From positions 248,001-312,000 of the forward strand of contig JAAEQC010000218.1 of NCBI GenBank assembly GCA_024231905.1: a stretch of 64,000 nucleotides of DNA, in the 5' to 3' direction. Both the position numbers and the translations under genes were made by a program. Origin of the DNA: a bacterium. GTDB lineage: Bacteria; Krumholzibacteriota; Krumholzibacteriia; LZORAL124-64-63. Within the stretch, counting starts at the first letter, position 1. Each line of letters begins with the position of its first letter. A model generated the notes under the pieces. That model was not told where the DNA came from. It searched no databases and worked only from the letters and a program-made list of their open reading frames with translations. Below are positions 53,729 through 62,923 of the stretch, one piece after another.

Positions 53729-53947
53729 GCAACCACTCTCCGGGACCGGGCGTCTATCTGTAACGAGGGGCAGGGATCGAATATGGGGGTACCCCGCCCG
53801 GGTAAGACGTGCCCAGCCCGCGCTTCCAAGGTATACTTTTTCTATCGGGGAAGCTGGGAACTTTTTCGCGGACCGGACGTTGGCCGGTCCATCCCACGAT
53901 AGGACGTACCGCCGACGCCGTCGTCGGTGGCTAGAGCATGGAGCGCC

Positions 53948-56575
53948 ATGCCGCCCGAACGGCAGAATTCGAATCCCTTGTCGGGTTTCTACGGGCTGCT
54001 CTTGTCCCGCGGTGCCCACCTGTCGGTGGGTATAGCCGTGGTCATTGCCGTGCTCTTCTGTGGCTTCGACGCCACACGCACCCGGCCCAGCGACGGCACG
54101 GTGTGGTCCCTGGCCGGACAGGACCTGGAGGTGCTGGACGTCCTCCCCTCCGGTGGCGCGGCGCCTACACCCCTGCGCCGCGGCGATATCATCGTCGGCA
54201 TCAACCACCGCATCATGCCCTCGCCCCAGAAGGCCGCCGAAGAATTGCGGCGCCACGAACCCGGCCAGGCGGTGGACTACCTCGTACGGCGGGACGGGCG
54301 CCAGGTCACCATGCCGGTCCCCCTGCGCTCCACCCGGGTCGACCTCGAAGACTACACGGTGAACGTCCTGCTGGCGTCCGTGTACCTGATCATCGGCTTC
54401 GCCGTGTTCCTGCGCAGCGGCAACGACCGGCCGGCTAGCCTCTTCTTCATGCTTTGCCTGGCCTTCGGCCTGTACTTCATGACGAACCTGCAACAGACCA
54501 ACTACTTTCTCGGAGCTCTGATCACCCAGAACATCGGGGCCTTCGCGCGCTTCGTGCTGCCGGCCATCTTCCTGCACTTCTTCCTGGTCTTCCCGACCAA
54601 GAAGTTGCGGCTCACCCGGCATCCATTTCTGGCGCCGCTGATCTACCTGCTGCCGGTCATGTTCTACATCCGGTTCACCCTGGACCAGGTCATCGGCCGC
54701 GAAGGCGCCAAGATCGACGCAGTGACCTGGATCCTGCTCGGCGTGTACTACGTGCTCGGGCTGGTCGCCCTGCTCCACAGCTATTTCAACTACCGGGATC
54801 CGCTCATGCGCCAGCGCGTGCGCATCCTCACCTTCGGCACCCTGGCCGCAGTGGTACCCTTCCTCATCTTCAAGATCGGGCTGGAGGAACTGACATACCG
54901 CTCGGGCCTGACCCGGCTTGGCGCCGTGCCCCTGGTGATGATACCCATCTCCTTCGGGTACTGCGTGGCCCGCTACCGGGTCTTGCAGATCGACCTGCTG
55001 CTCAAGCGGAACCTGGCCCACGGCCTGCTGTCAGGCGCCATCTGGATCGTTTACCTGGGCGGCGCCTGGTGGCTGGGCGGCCGCGTGCTGACCCTGTTGC
55101 CCGACGCCAGTCCCCTGAGCGCCGCCGGCGTGACCCTGGCCGTGACCGCCGTCCTCTGGCCGGCGCGGGCCCGCCTGCAACGGAGTCTGGATCTCGGTTT
55201 CTACCGCTCGCGCGACAACATGGCCGGCCTGCTCGAGGAATTCAGCAAGGAGATCCCCCGCCTTCTGCAGCGGGAGGCCCTGCTGCAACGGGTCGGCGGA
55301 CGTCTCGTCGAGGTCCTGGGACTGCCGGGCATGGCCGTCTACCTCGTGGACGGGAACGACGACGACGGAGTCTTCGTCCTGGCCGGCGCGGTGAGCGGCG
55401 GCTACGCGGCCATGACCGGTACCGAGCCCCCGGCCGAGACCGGGGACCACTACCCCCGGCGCCTCGGACTGCCCTCCATCGCGGCGGTGCTCGAGGAGCG
55501 GGGCGAGCCCTTCTGGGCCGACGCCGGCGAGGCCCTGGAACTGGACGAGCGCCCAGCCATCACCCGCGAACAGGCGGAACTCAAAGCCCGCGCCCTCGAG
55601 CAGTTCCGCCTGGGCGACATCGGCATCCAGTTGCTGGTGCCCATGATCACCCAGAACCGTCTGGTGGGAATCGTCGCTCTGCCCCCCCGCCCCGACGAGG
55701 CGGACTACGAGGCCCACGAATTGCAGCTGCTGAACATCGTGGCCGGCCAGGTCGCCCTCCAAGTGGAGAACTCGCGGCTGTACGAGGAGGAAGTCGCCAA
55801 GCAGAAGCTCGAGGAAGAGATGGTCATGGCGCGCCAGATCCAGTCGCGCCTGCTGCCGCGCGTCATCCCGGTCTTCGAGGGCGTGGAGATCCAGGCCGTG
55901 AACATCTCCAGCAAGCAGGTCTCGGGCGACTACTACGACATGATCGAACGGGACGACGGCGTCCTCGGCATCGTCATCGCCGACGTGAGCGGCAAGGGCA
56001 TGCCCGCCTCCATCCTGGCCTCCAACATCCAGGCCGCCCTGCGCGCCCAGTGCGACAACTGCGAATCCCCGGCGGTCGTGCTCGAGCGGATCAATCGCCA
56101 GATCCACGCCAGCACCGATCCCCAGCACTTCGCCACCCTCTTCCTGGCCCTCTTCGACCCGGCCACCCGCCGCCTGCGCTACAGTTCCGGCGGGCACAAC
56201 GCACCGATCATCATCCGTGCCGACAGCACGGTCGAACTCCTCGAGGAGGGGGGCTTGCCCCTGGGAGCCTTCGATTTTGGCAGTTACGACGAGGGCAACG
56301 TCCAGCTCGAACCCGGGGACCTGCTCTTCCTCTACACGGACGGATTGACGGAGACCAAGGGCCTCGACGGCGATGAGGACTTCGGCGAGGACCGCCTGAA
56401 CGACCTGCTGCGCGAAGCCCGAACTGACGGTGTGACAAGCATTTTCGAGAATATCGGCGATCGATTACGGGATTTCAGCGGCCGCACGGACGCCGACGAC
56501 GACATCACCATGATCGGCCTGAAGATCCAGGGGGCCGACGAGGCGGCCGTGGCCAACGCCGGCGGCCGCCGCTAG
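53948..56575 (+). CDS. Membrane-bound PP2C/SpoIIE-type serine phosphatase with PDZ and GAF domains
   Basis: The 875-residue signalling protein has an N-terminal membrane helix and a PDZ-like domain (RRGDIIVGINHRIMPSPQKAAEEL). About eight membrane helices follow (to near residue 420), then a GAF domain (LLQRVGGRLVEVLGLPGMAVYLV ... QVALQVENSRLYEEE) and a SpoIIE/PP2C phosphatase domain. The metal-binding aspartates are in SGDYYDMI, IADVSGKGMPAS, YSSGGHNAP, LFLYTDGLTE and DDDITMI. Such enzymes usually control an anti-sigma partner-switch, but no anti-sigma or antagonist gene is next to it. ATG 53948 has GGAG five bases upstream; GTG 53927 is an alternative. Confidence 0.85.
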   Translation: MPPERQNSNPLSGFYGLLLSRGAHLSVGIAVVIAVLFCGFDATRTRPSDGTVWSLAGQDLEVLDVLPSGGAAPTPLRRGDIIVGINHRIMPSPQKAAEELRRHEPGQAVDYLVRRDGRQVTMPVPLRSTRVDLEDYTVNVLLASVYLIIGFAVFLRSGNDRPASLFFMLCLAFGLYFMTNLQQTNYFLGALITQNIGAFARFVLPAIFLHFFLVFPTKKLRLTRHPFLAPLIYLLPVMFYIRFTLDQVIGREGAKIDAVTWILLGVYYVLGLVALLHSYFNYRDPLMRQRVRILTFGTLAAVVPFLIFKIGLEELTYRSGLTRLGAVPLVMIPISFGYCVARYRVLQIDLLLKRNLAHGLLSGAIWIVYLGGAWWLGGRVLTLLPDASPLSAAGVTLAVTAVLWPARARLQRSLDLGFYRSRDNMAGLLEEFSKEIPRLLQREALLQRVGGRLVEVLGLPGMAVYLVDGNDDDGVFVLAGAVSGGYAAMTGTEPPAETGDHYPRRLGLPSIAAVLEERGEPFWADAGEALELDERPAITREQAELKARALEQFRLGDIGIQLLVPMITQNRLVGIVALPPRPDEADYEAHELQLLNIVAGQVALQVENSRLYEEEVAKQKLEEEMVMARQIQSRLLPRVIPVFEGVEIQAVNISSKQVSGDYYDMIERDDGVLGIVIADVSGKGMPASILASNIQAALRAQCDNCESPAVVLERINRQIHASTDPQHFATLFLALFDPATRRLRYSSGGHNAPIIIRADSTVELLEEGGLPLGAFDFGSYDEGNVQLEPGDLLFLYTDGLTETKGLDGDEDFGEDRLNDLLREARTDGVTSIFENIGDRLRDFSGRTDADDDITMIGLKIQGADEAAVANAGGRR

Positions 56576-56702
56576 AGCAGAAAAAAGATCCGCTCCGGGT
56601 GCAACCCGGCCGGCGGAACACCGTAGCAGAAAGTGGCCTACGCGATTCCGGCCCCGTAGCAAACCCCGGAACGCCGAGTGGGCCGTGTCTGGAGGAATAC
56701 CT

Positions 56703-58193
56703 TTGAAGTGGATCCTGACGGTTTTCGTGGTGGCGGTGTTGCTCATCGGCGCCGGTGTCGTCCTGACCGACGGTGACGGCGGCGGCGATGCGGTTTCGGC
56801 CGATCCCGAGGCCCATCTGCTGTGTGAAGAGGGAATGGAATACCTCCACAGCTTCCGCTGGAACCGGGCGGTGGAGACACTCAGCGAGGCCCTCGAACTC
56901 GATCCCACCCTGGCCGAGGCCTCCGTGGGCCTGGTCCACGCCTACGCCAACCTGGCCCGGGGCGAGGACGCCAAGAGCGAGCTGGCCCGGGCCGACAGTC
57001 TCACGGCCGCCCTCGCCGACGACTCGCGGCGCCTGGTCGCCGCCTTCCGGCTCTCCCGTTCCGCCGGATCCCGGTACTTCTCCATGGCCGACTCCCTCAT
57101 GAAGTCCCTCGAGAATGAGCAGCCGCGCAACCTCTACCTGCTGGTGACCAAGGCCCGCTCGGCCTACGACGAGGGCGACGAGGAACTGGCCAAGCGGCGC
57201 TGGAAAGAGGTCATCGAGGTCGACCCGAACTTCACCGACAGCTACAACATGCTGGGCTACGGCGAGCTGAATCGCGGCAACTACGAAGCCGCCATCGACT
57301 ACATGCAGAAGTACGCCTTCCTGGCGCCCGAGCTGGCCAACCCCCACGACTCCCTCGGCGAAGTGTACATGGTCGTCGGCCGCTACGAGGACGCCGAAGC
57401 CCAGTTCGTCCAGGCCATCCAGAAACAACCGGACTTCTATCATTCCCTGATCAACCTGGGGCGGGTCCACCTGAAACGCGGCCAGGTTGCGAAAGGCACC
57501 GACATTCTCGAGCGCGTCCGCAAGCAGGTCGCGACCACGGACATGGCCCAGCGCGTGGACCAGGACATCATCACCATGTACCGCGCCGGGGGCCTGGACG
57601 AGGAACTGGACCGGCTGACGGCCTCGTTCGTCACAACGTATCCTTCGAGCGACATCTCCCCCTTCTACCGCGCCGTACGCATGGCATACATGGGCAACTA
57701 CCGCGAGGGCCAAGCGGTCATGGATTCCTGCGTATCGACCTGGCGGGGCTCCAGCTACTACGCCATCTCGGAAAAGGTGCGCTTCAACGTCGATCTCCTG
57801 GCGCGCATTTACGACGGCATCGTTGCCGACATCTCCGGCGAGACCCAGACCGCGGTCCGGGTGTGGCAGAACGTCGTCGACACCATTGCCGACGTGCTGC
57901 CGGTACGGGACCAGGCGGACGAGCGCTTCGCCTTTGCCTCCGCCCTGCACAACAACGGCCAACACGACCCCGCGCTGGAAGTCCTGGAGCCGCTCATGGC
58001 CGTGAACTCCCGCGACTTCAAAGTGCTCGAACTGGCCGTGGAGTGCTACGTGGCCACGAACCGTCCCGACGCTGCCCGTGCGGCTCTCGAACGGTACAAG
58101 TGGTGCACCGAGCGCTCCGACCCGGACTTCCCGGCCCGCGAACGCGCGCCCGTGCTGGAAGAACTCGTGCGCGGGATCGAAGTGGACTCCTAG
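56703..58193 (+). CDS. TPR-repeat protein with N-terminal membrane anchor
   Basis: The 496-residue protein has an uncleaved-looking N-terminal helix (WILTVFVVAVLLIGAGVVL) and then about ten TPR units outside the membrane (LCEEGMEYLHSFRWNRAVETLSEALELDPTLAEASV; DSYNMLGYGELNRGNYEAAIDYMQKYAFLAPELANPHDSLGEVYMVVGRYEDAEAQFVQAI). The start is TTG at 56703, fixed by a perfect GGAGGA six bases upstream; no ATG fits. It lies 127 bases after the SpoIIE phosphatase and may act with it. The exact role is unknown. A strong terminator follows. Confidence 0.8.
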   Translation: MKWILTVFVVAVLLIGAGVVLTDGDGGGDAVSADPEAHLLCEEGMEYLHSFRWNRAVETLSEALELDPTLAEASVGLVHAYANLARGEDAKSELARADSLTAALADDSRRLVAAFRLSRSAGSRYFSMADSLMKSLENEQPRNLYLLVTKARSAYDEGDEELAKRRWKEVIEVDPNFTDSYNMLGYGELNRGNYEAAIDYMQKYAFLAPELANPHDSLGEVYMVVGRYEDAEAQFVQAIQKQPDFYHSLINLGRVHLKRGQVAKGTDILERVRKQVATTDMAQRVDQDIITMYRAGGLDEELDRLTASFVTTYPSSDISPFYRAVRMAYMGNYREGQAVMDSCVSTWRGSSYYAISEKVRFNVDLLARIYDGIVADISGETQTAVRVWQNVVDTIADVLPVRDQADERFAFASALHNNGQHDPALEVLEPLMAVNSRDFKVLELAVECYVATNRPDAARAALERYKWCTERSDPDFPARERAPVLEELVRGIEVDS

Positions 58194-58223
58194 CCTCGAC
58201 CTCCGGGGCGGGAGACTCGAATC

Positions 58224-58266
58224 AAAAGTCCGGCCGGGTCAGCGGGACCCGGCCGGACTTTTTCTT
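58224..58266 (+). terminator. Strong rho-independent terminator (bidirectional)
   Basis: A perfect 14-bp stem, AAGTCCGGCCGGGT (58226-58239) with ACCCGGCCGGACTT (58247-58260), is followed by TTTTTCTT. On the other strand it is followed by AAAA-complement T residues, so it can end both the TPR gene and the convergent dehydrogenase operon. Confidence 0.95.
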
Positions 58267-58278
58267 CACTCACCGTGT

Positions 58279-59355
58279 CTAGACTTCCTGGAAGAAATAC
58301 GGTCTCAGGCACTGGACGATCTTGTCGTAGGTCTCCGGGTAGAGCCCCCACACGGCGGCCGCCACCGAGCTCAGGAGGCTGTTGCCGTCCTGGGGCGTGA
58401 AGCAGTAGCCGGTGATCTCGGTGCCGTCCTCGCTCACGTGCGTGCAATCCAGGGGAATGACCGACTGGTTGAGGATGCGGCCGCAGAAGCCGTGGTCCCG
58501 CCCGAAGGAGAACACGCTGTTGGCCGTCGTCTTGTAGGTGACGGCGATGCGGTCGTCGGCCACGGCCCGGGCCGCCAGTTCTTCCTTGGTGACCGGCTTC
58601 TCCACCTGCAGGTAGTAGTGGATGACGTGCATGAGCTGCGTGTTCACCTTCACCGCCGAGCTGAAGAGGTTCAGGTCGTAGGCGTCGCCCTTGGTCCGGT
58701 ACAGGTGCCAGGCGTCGCGGGCGTGATGGGTGCCGAAGCGCGCGTCCTTGTGGCCGCCCACCTGGGGACTCGGCACGAAGCTGCCGTCCTGGCTGATGTC
58801 GTTGGATCGGCGCATGCAGACGAAGCGGCCGTTGCGCAGATTCCCGGGGCCCTCGTCTCCGAGGCCGAAGAGCTTGATGAGGGACGAGAGGTTGTGGGTG
58901 TTGCAGCTGACGACCTGCAGGAAGCGGTCCTCGCCCGGGACGAGCACCTCGTCGTTGATGCCGCGGGCGTACTGCTTGCCGAAACCGAACTCGCTGCCCT
59001 GGGCGATGAACAGGTCGGTGGAGTCCTCGTACTTCTCGTACCAGCGCTCCTTCATGGCGTTGCCCGACGGCGTGCAGTCGACCACCACGCGGGACGCCTC
59101 CAGGGCCTCCTCGGTGGTCATCTCGATCTTGAGTCCCATGGACTCGAAGCCCGACACCCGGTCCTTGTCGGTCACGAGACGGGCGCCGCGGCGGAGCAGG
59201 TTCTGGACCTTGGAGCGGTCGGTGAGCAGGGGCGTGCGCTTGTGGAAGAGCACATCGTCGATACCCAGCTGGGCCTTGAAGTTGCAGAGGAGGCCGATGA
59301 GCGGTTCGCCGATGGTTCCGGTACCGACCACGAGCACATTCTTCGAACCCAGCAT
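58279..59355 (-). CDS. Archaeal-type (type II) glyceraldehyde-3-phosphate dehydrogenase-like protein
   Basis: The 358-residue protein has the layout of the archaeal GAPDH family rather than bacterial GapA. Its N-terminal Rossmann fold is VLVVGTGTIGEPLIGLL. It continues with ASRVVVDCTPSGNAMKERWYEKY, the active-site cysteine in VVSCNTHNLSSL (archaeal enzymes: VSCNTTGL), and a C-terminal catalytic fold. It probably oxidises a phosphorylated aldehyde, though the conserved phosphate-binding residues cannot be checked by eye. The ATG at 59355 has GGAGACG upstream. It is the last gene of a leftward operon with a HAD nucleotidase and a glycosyltransferase, and ends at a strong terminator. Confidence 0.7.
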   Translation of the reverse strand: MLGSKNVLVVGTGTIGEPLIGLLCNFKAQLGIDDVLFHKRTPLLTDRSKVQNLLRRGARLVTDKDRVSGFESMGLKIEMTTEEALEASRVVVDCTPSGNAMKERWYEKYEDSTDLFIAQGSEFGFGKQYARGINDEVLVPGEDRFLQVVSCNTHNLSSLIKLFGLGDEGPGNLRNGRFVCMRRSNDISQDGSFVPSPQVGGHKDARFGTHHARDAWHLYRTKGDAYDLNLFSSAVKVNTQLMHVIHYYLQVEKPVTKEELAARAVADDRIAVTYKTTANSVFSFGRDHGFCGRILNQSVIPLDCTHVSEDGTEITGYCFTPQDGNSLLSSVAAAVWGLYPETYDKIVQCLRPYFFQEV

Positions 59356-59396
59356 GGGGCGTCTCCGTTCCGGGTGGAGTGAGTGTTCGGTCACGC

Positions 59397-60788
59397 TCAA
59401 CGGTCGCTGAGGATCCACCTGTCGTGCGGCAGAACCTCGAGCGGCCGGGAGAAGAACTTGTCCGCGGGATACCTCAGCAGGTTACTGACCCGCGCCGTAT
59501 AGATACAAGAGAATTCCATGATCTGCCGCCCGAAACGGCTGGCGGCGCGACCTTCCCTAAAAACCGACTCCCAGTGCGGATTCAGAGCCCCGCGGACCTT
59601 GCGCTGCAGGCGCGCGCGCCGGCCGAGGGCCTCCCCCATGCGCCGGTCCAGGTCCGCGCCGCGATCGCCGTTGTCCTGGTCCAGCTCCGCCAGGCGGTCC
59701 CGCTCCAGGACCAGGTCCTCCAGGTGCTCCTCCACCGCCAGGAGTTCGCGCTGTTCCCGGCGCAGGGGCCACAGGGCGTCGGCCTCCTCCGCCACCTCGG
59801 GCACGATCATCGCGGTCCGCCAGCCGACGCTCTTCTTGCTGCGCAGGATGTCGCCGAAGGTGTGGTCGCCGAAGTAGAGGATCTCGTCGCCGCTATGGCC
59901 GATGGCCTTTTCGAGGAAAAAGGCGTCCCCGCCGTTGAAGCAGTGGCCGGAGCGATTGGGCATGAGGTCGTACTCGCCGGCCGGGATGGGTTCGCCCTTG
60001 CCCCGGGCCACGAAGAATCCGGGCTTGCGGGCGAAGCACACCACCAGGTCGAAGAGGTCCTCCCAGGAGCCGGGCGCGCCGCCCACCAGGTGGTTCATGA
60101 CCGCGGCGGTGTAGTCGGCCTCGGAATTGGTCAGCAGGAAGAGGCGGCGCCCGCCCGAGCGCAGGCGTTCGAGGGTGGCCACCAGGTCCGGGTCCTTCAG
60201 GAAGTAGCGGCCCAGGTCGGCGATGATGCGGGTCTTGAGGGTGCCGTCGGCGTGGAGCGTGTCGACGGTGCCGCGGATGTCGTCGTAGAGAGTGCGCCAG
60301 GAGACGCCCAGGTCGAGGCCCTTCTCGGCCAGAGCCACGATGCCCGAATAGAGACAGCCCTCGGGCAGGTCGAAGAGGGTGTCGAAGACCCGGTAGCGGG
60401 CGTTGCCGATGCGGATGCGGCCGCGGGGATAGCCCCGGCGGCGTTCGTCCTTGTCCAGGAAGCGGTCGCCGTGGCGGACCCGGGTCAGGTGGCCGTGGGC
60501 GTCGATCTTCAGGATGGTGCCCAGCTTCTTGTCCACCACCAGGCCGCGGATGGCCGCGTCCGGGTCCCAGGGCACGCTACGCACCTCGGGAGGATAGCCC
60601 CTTTCGATGACCAGGCGCTCGGCGGCCAGTTCGAAGCAGAGGCGGTTGAAGTTCTCCGTGTTGTACACGGCCAGGGTGTGGTCCATGTCGAAACCCATGG
60701 CCCGTATGGACGACAGGCGCAGGTTGCGGTTGGTGTGGACGCGCAGACCCGGGTGCGGCCGGAGGGTACCGGCATCGTCGCGGCTCAT
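59397..60788 (-). CDS. HAD-IG family 5'-nucleotidase
   Basis: The 463-residue protein is homologous to eukaryotic cytosolic purine 5'-nucleotidase. The HAD motif I is IRAMGFDMDHTLAVYN (nucleophile and acid aspartates), motif II is LFLLTNSEADYT, and motif IV is ILYFGDHTFGDIL. A C-terminal coiled segment is rich in Arg/Glu. It likely dephosphorylates purine nucleoside monophosphates, which remains inference. ATG 60788 follows GGAGG. It lies 28 bases after the glycosyltransferase gene and 41 bases before the GAPDH-like gene. Confidence 0.85.
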   Translation of the reverse strand: MSRDDAGTLRPHPGLRVHTNRNLRLSSIRAMGFDMDHTLAVYNTENFNRLCFELAAERLVIERGYPPEVRSVPWDPDAAIRGLVVDKKLGTILKIDAHGHLTRVRHGDRFLDKDERRRGYPRGRIRIGNARYRVFDTLFDLPEGCLYSGIVALAEKGLDLGVSWRTLYDDIRGTVDTLHADGTLKTRIIADLGRYFLKDPDLVATLERLRSGGRRLFLLTNSEADYTAAVMNHLVGGAPGSWEDLFDLVVCFARKPGFFVARGKGEPIPAGEYDLMPNRSGHCFNGGDAFFLEKAIGHSGDEILYFGDHTFGDILRSKKSVGWRTAMIVPEVAEEADALWPLRREQRELLAVEEHLEDLVLERDRLAELDQDNGDRGADLDRRMGEALGRRARLQRKVRGALNPHWESVFREGRAASRFGRQIMEFSCIYTARVSNLLRYPADKFFSRPLEVLPHDRWILSDR

Positions 60789-60816
60789 GGTGTTTCCTCC
60801 AGGATCGGGCGGGCTG

Positions 60817-62226
60817 TCAGGCTGGCTGCGGGGATTTCTCGCCGGATACGACATCGCCCTGGCGGTCGCGCTTCACTTCCGGGTGCTCGGCGAAACGATC
60901 CGTGGCGGTGCGCCGCCAGCTCAGACCGTTGTCCCGGAATCCCATGGCCATCATCAGATCGCTGCCGCGGAACCATGCGCGGTAATTCCATTCGCTTTCG
61001 GTGATCGTACGCAGATACAGCTTCATGGCCCGCTTGTGATCGCCGGCGAAGCGCGAACACTCGGCCATGCCCAGCCACGCGTGGGAATAGGAAGGGTCGA
61101 GTTCCAGAGCCTGTTCGAAGCGTTCGGCCGCCTCGGTCACCCGGCCCTCCAGGAGGGCCAACTCGCCGAGGTACCGCAAAGGATAGAGGTCCCGCACCCG
61201 GCTGTCCATGGCTTCGGCGGTACTGGCCACCAGGCCCGCGCGCAGCTGGAGCAGGTCCTCGCGGGCGGCGGCGATGAGGCGCGCGGCCACCGGCGGAGCC
61301 AGATTCTCGTGCCGGTCCCGGAGATAGCGCAGGTCCGTGGCCACCGCGTGCAGCACCACCTGGGGATGATCGGGCAGGGCGTCCCGCAGGCCGGCCATGG
61401 TCTCGCGTGCCTCGTCCACGCGCTCGAGAGCGAGCAGACCCGAGACCATGCGCACGCCCAGGTCTGCGAACCAGTTCAATTGCTGGCGTTCGCGACGATC
61501 GAGCTTGCCCACCAGGCGCCAGGCGGCCCGCAGGCGGCCCAGGGCCTCCTGCAGCCCCGCCACCGGCAGGATCTCTTCCTCCAGCCGGGACATGCCCTCG
61601 CAGCCCAGGCGGTAGGGGAAGTAGGGCTCGTCCGGGTGGGCGGACACGGCCTTCTGCAGGATCCGCTGGTTGCGTTCGCGACGGCGCAGGTGCCGCTCGG
61701 GAGAGTGGCCCTCGTGCAGGATGGCCAGGTTCGAGTCGGTGATGAACTGGTCGCACTGGCGGGCCCGTTCCTCCACGGCGGGAGACACCTGCTCGTGGAT
61801 GGGGAACCGATAGCGGATGTCCGGACCGCTCCGGAAAAGGCGCAACTGGCGGCGACCCTCGGGGGCTGCCTCCAGGCGCGGACTGACCACCTGGACGCGA
61901 TAGCCGGCGACCCGGGGGTCGTGCAGCAAACGCTGGAACTCCACCGGACGGTAGGGTTGGAGCGTCTCGTCGGCGTCCAGGACGAGGACCCAGTCGCAGG
62001 CGACCTCGGCCAGGCCCATGTTGCGGGCGGCGGCGAAGTCGTCCACCCAGGGCGTCTCGACCACGCGGGCGCCGTAACCCTCGGCGATGATGCGGGTGTT
62101 GTCGCGGGAACCGGTGTCGACGACGATGACCTCGTCGACCAGGGCCAGCACGGACTTGATGGCCGTACCGATGGTCGCTTCCTCGTCGCGGGCGATGATG
62201 CACAAACTGACGGTCATGCGCTTCAT
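60817..62226 (-). CDS. Family 2 glycosyltransferase with C-terminal TPR-like repeats
   Basis: The 469-residue protein starts with the GT2 fold (MTVSLCIIARDEEATIGTAIKSVL). VDEVIVVDTGSRDNT and the donor-binding VLDADETLQP follow, as in the TPR-containing GT2 family often found in Firmicutes and Deltaproteobacteria. The second half is helical repeats (ALGRLRAAWRLVGKLDRRERQQL; FEQALELDPSYSHAWLGMAECSRFAGDHKRAMKLYL). It is probably cytoplasmic, adding a sugar to a protein or polysaccharide precursor. M1 and M4 are both possible starts. It is the first gene of a leftward three-gene operon. Confidence 0.85.
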   Translation of the reverse strand: MKRMTVSLCIIARDEEATIGTAIKSVLALVDEVIVVDTGSRDNTRIIAEGYGARVVETPWVDDFAAARNMGLAEVACDWVLVLDADETLQPYRPVEFQRLLHDPRVAGYRVQVVSPRLEAAPEGRRQLRLFRSGPDIRYRFPIHEQVSPAVEERARQCDQFITDSNLAILHEGHSPERHLRRRERNQRILQKAVSAHPDEPYFPYRLGCEGMSRLEEEILPVAGLQEALGRLRAAWRLVGKLDRRERQQLNWFADLGVRMVSGLLALERVDEARETMAGLRDALPDHPQVVLHAVATDLRYLRDRHENLAPPVAARLIAAAREDLLQLRAGLVASTAEAMDSRVRDLYPLRYLGELALLEGRVTEAAERFEQALELDPSYSHAWLGMAECSRFAGDHKRAMKLYLRTITESEWNYRAWFRGSDLMMAMGFRDNGLSWRRTATDRFAEHPEVKRDRQGDVVSGEKSPQPA

Positions 62227-62401
62227 GGAGCGTGCGTCTTCCTGGGCTGCGGTGGCGTCTCTCGCGTTCCCACCTCATATCGTCCCGAACGGCGGCGCTT
62301 TTAGCCCGGAATCTCACCGCCGGCAGCCGAAACGCGGTTGCCAACGGCGGTCCCGCGCCGCACTATGGCCGCATCCGCGGAACCTGCGCCGGAGGACTGT
62401 T

Positions 62402-62923
62402 TTGCCGCGACCCGAGATCCCGACACCCGAGGCCGCCCGACGCGGTGGCCGCCTGCCCGCTTTCGCCCTGCTGGACAACATCCGCAGCGTCTGGAACGTG
62501 GGCTCCATCTTCCGCACTGCCGATGCGGTGGCCCTCGGCGGTTTGTATCTTGCGGGGATGACGGCGACACCCCCGCGGCCGGATATGGAGAAGACCGCGC
62601 TGGGCGCGACGAAGACCGTCCCCTGGGACTACTGGGCCGACTCGGTGGCGGCCGCCCGGCACCTGCACGACCGGGGCCTGCCCCTGATCGTACTGGAACA
62701 GACGCCCCGGGCGCGGGACTGGGATGACTTCGCCTGCCCCTTCCCCCACTGCTTCGTGGTGGGCCACGAGGTCGACGGCGTGCGACCGGAGATCATCGAA
62801 CTCGCCGCGGAGGTGGTGGAGATACCCATGGCCGGCGCCAAGCAATCGTTGAATGTGGCCGTGAGTTTCGGCCTGATCGCCTACGAGATCCGGCGCCGCT
62901 GGCTCCGGCGGGAGGTGACGTGA
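62402..62923 (+). CDS. SpoU/TrmH-family RNA 2'-O-methyltransferase
   Basis: The 173-residue protein holds only the SPOUT catalytic domain. Motif 1 is ALLDNIRSVWNVGSIFRTADAVALGGLYLAG, motif 2 is CFVVGHEVDGV, and motif 3 is VEIPMAGAKQSLNVAVSFGLIAYEI; these form the trefoil knot. It likely methylates a tRNA or rRNA 2'-OH; the target is not predictable. The start is TTG at 62402, supported by GGAGGA five bases upstream, because no ATG/GTG fits the frame before the first motif. Its stop overlaps the DUF116 gene. Confidence 0.85.
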   Translation: MPRPEIPTPEAARRGGRLPAFALLDNIRSVWNVGSIFRTADAVALGGLYLAGMTATPPRPDMEKTALGATKTVPWDYWADSVAAARHLHDRGLPLIVLEQTPRARDWDDFACPFPHCFVVGHEVDGVRPEIIELAAEVVEIPMAGAKQSLNVAVSFGLIAYEIRRRWLRREVT

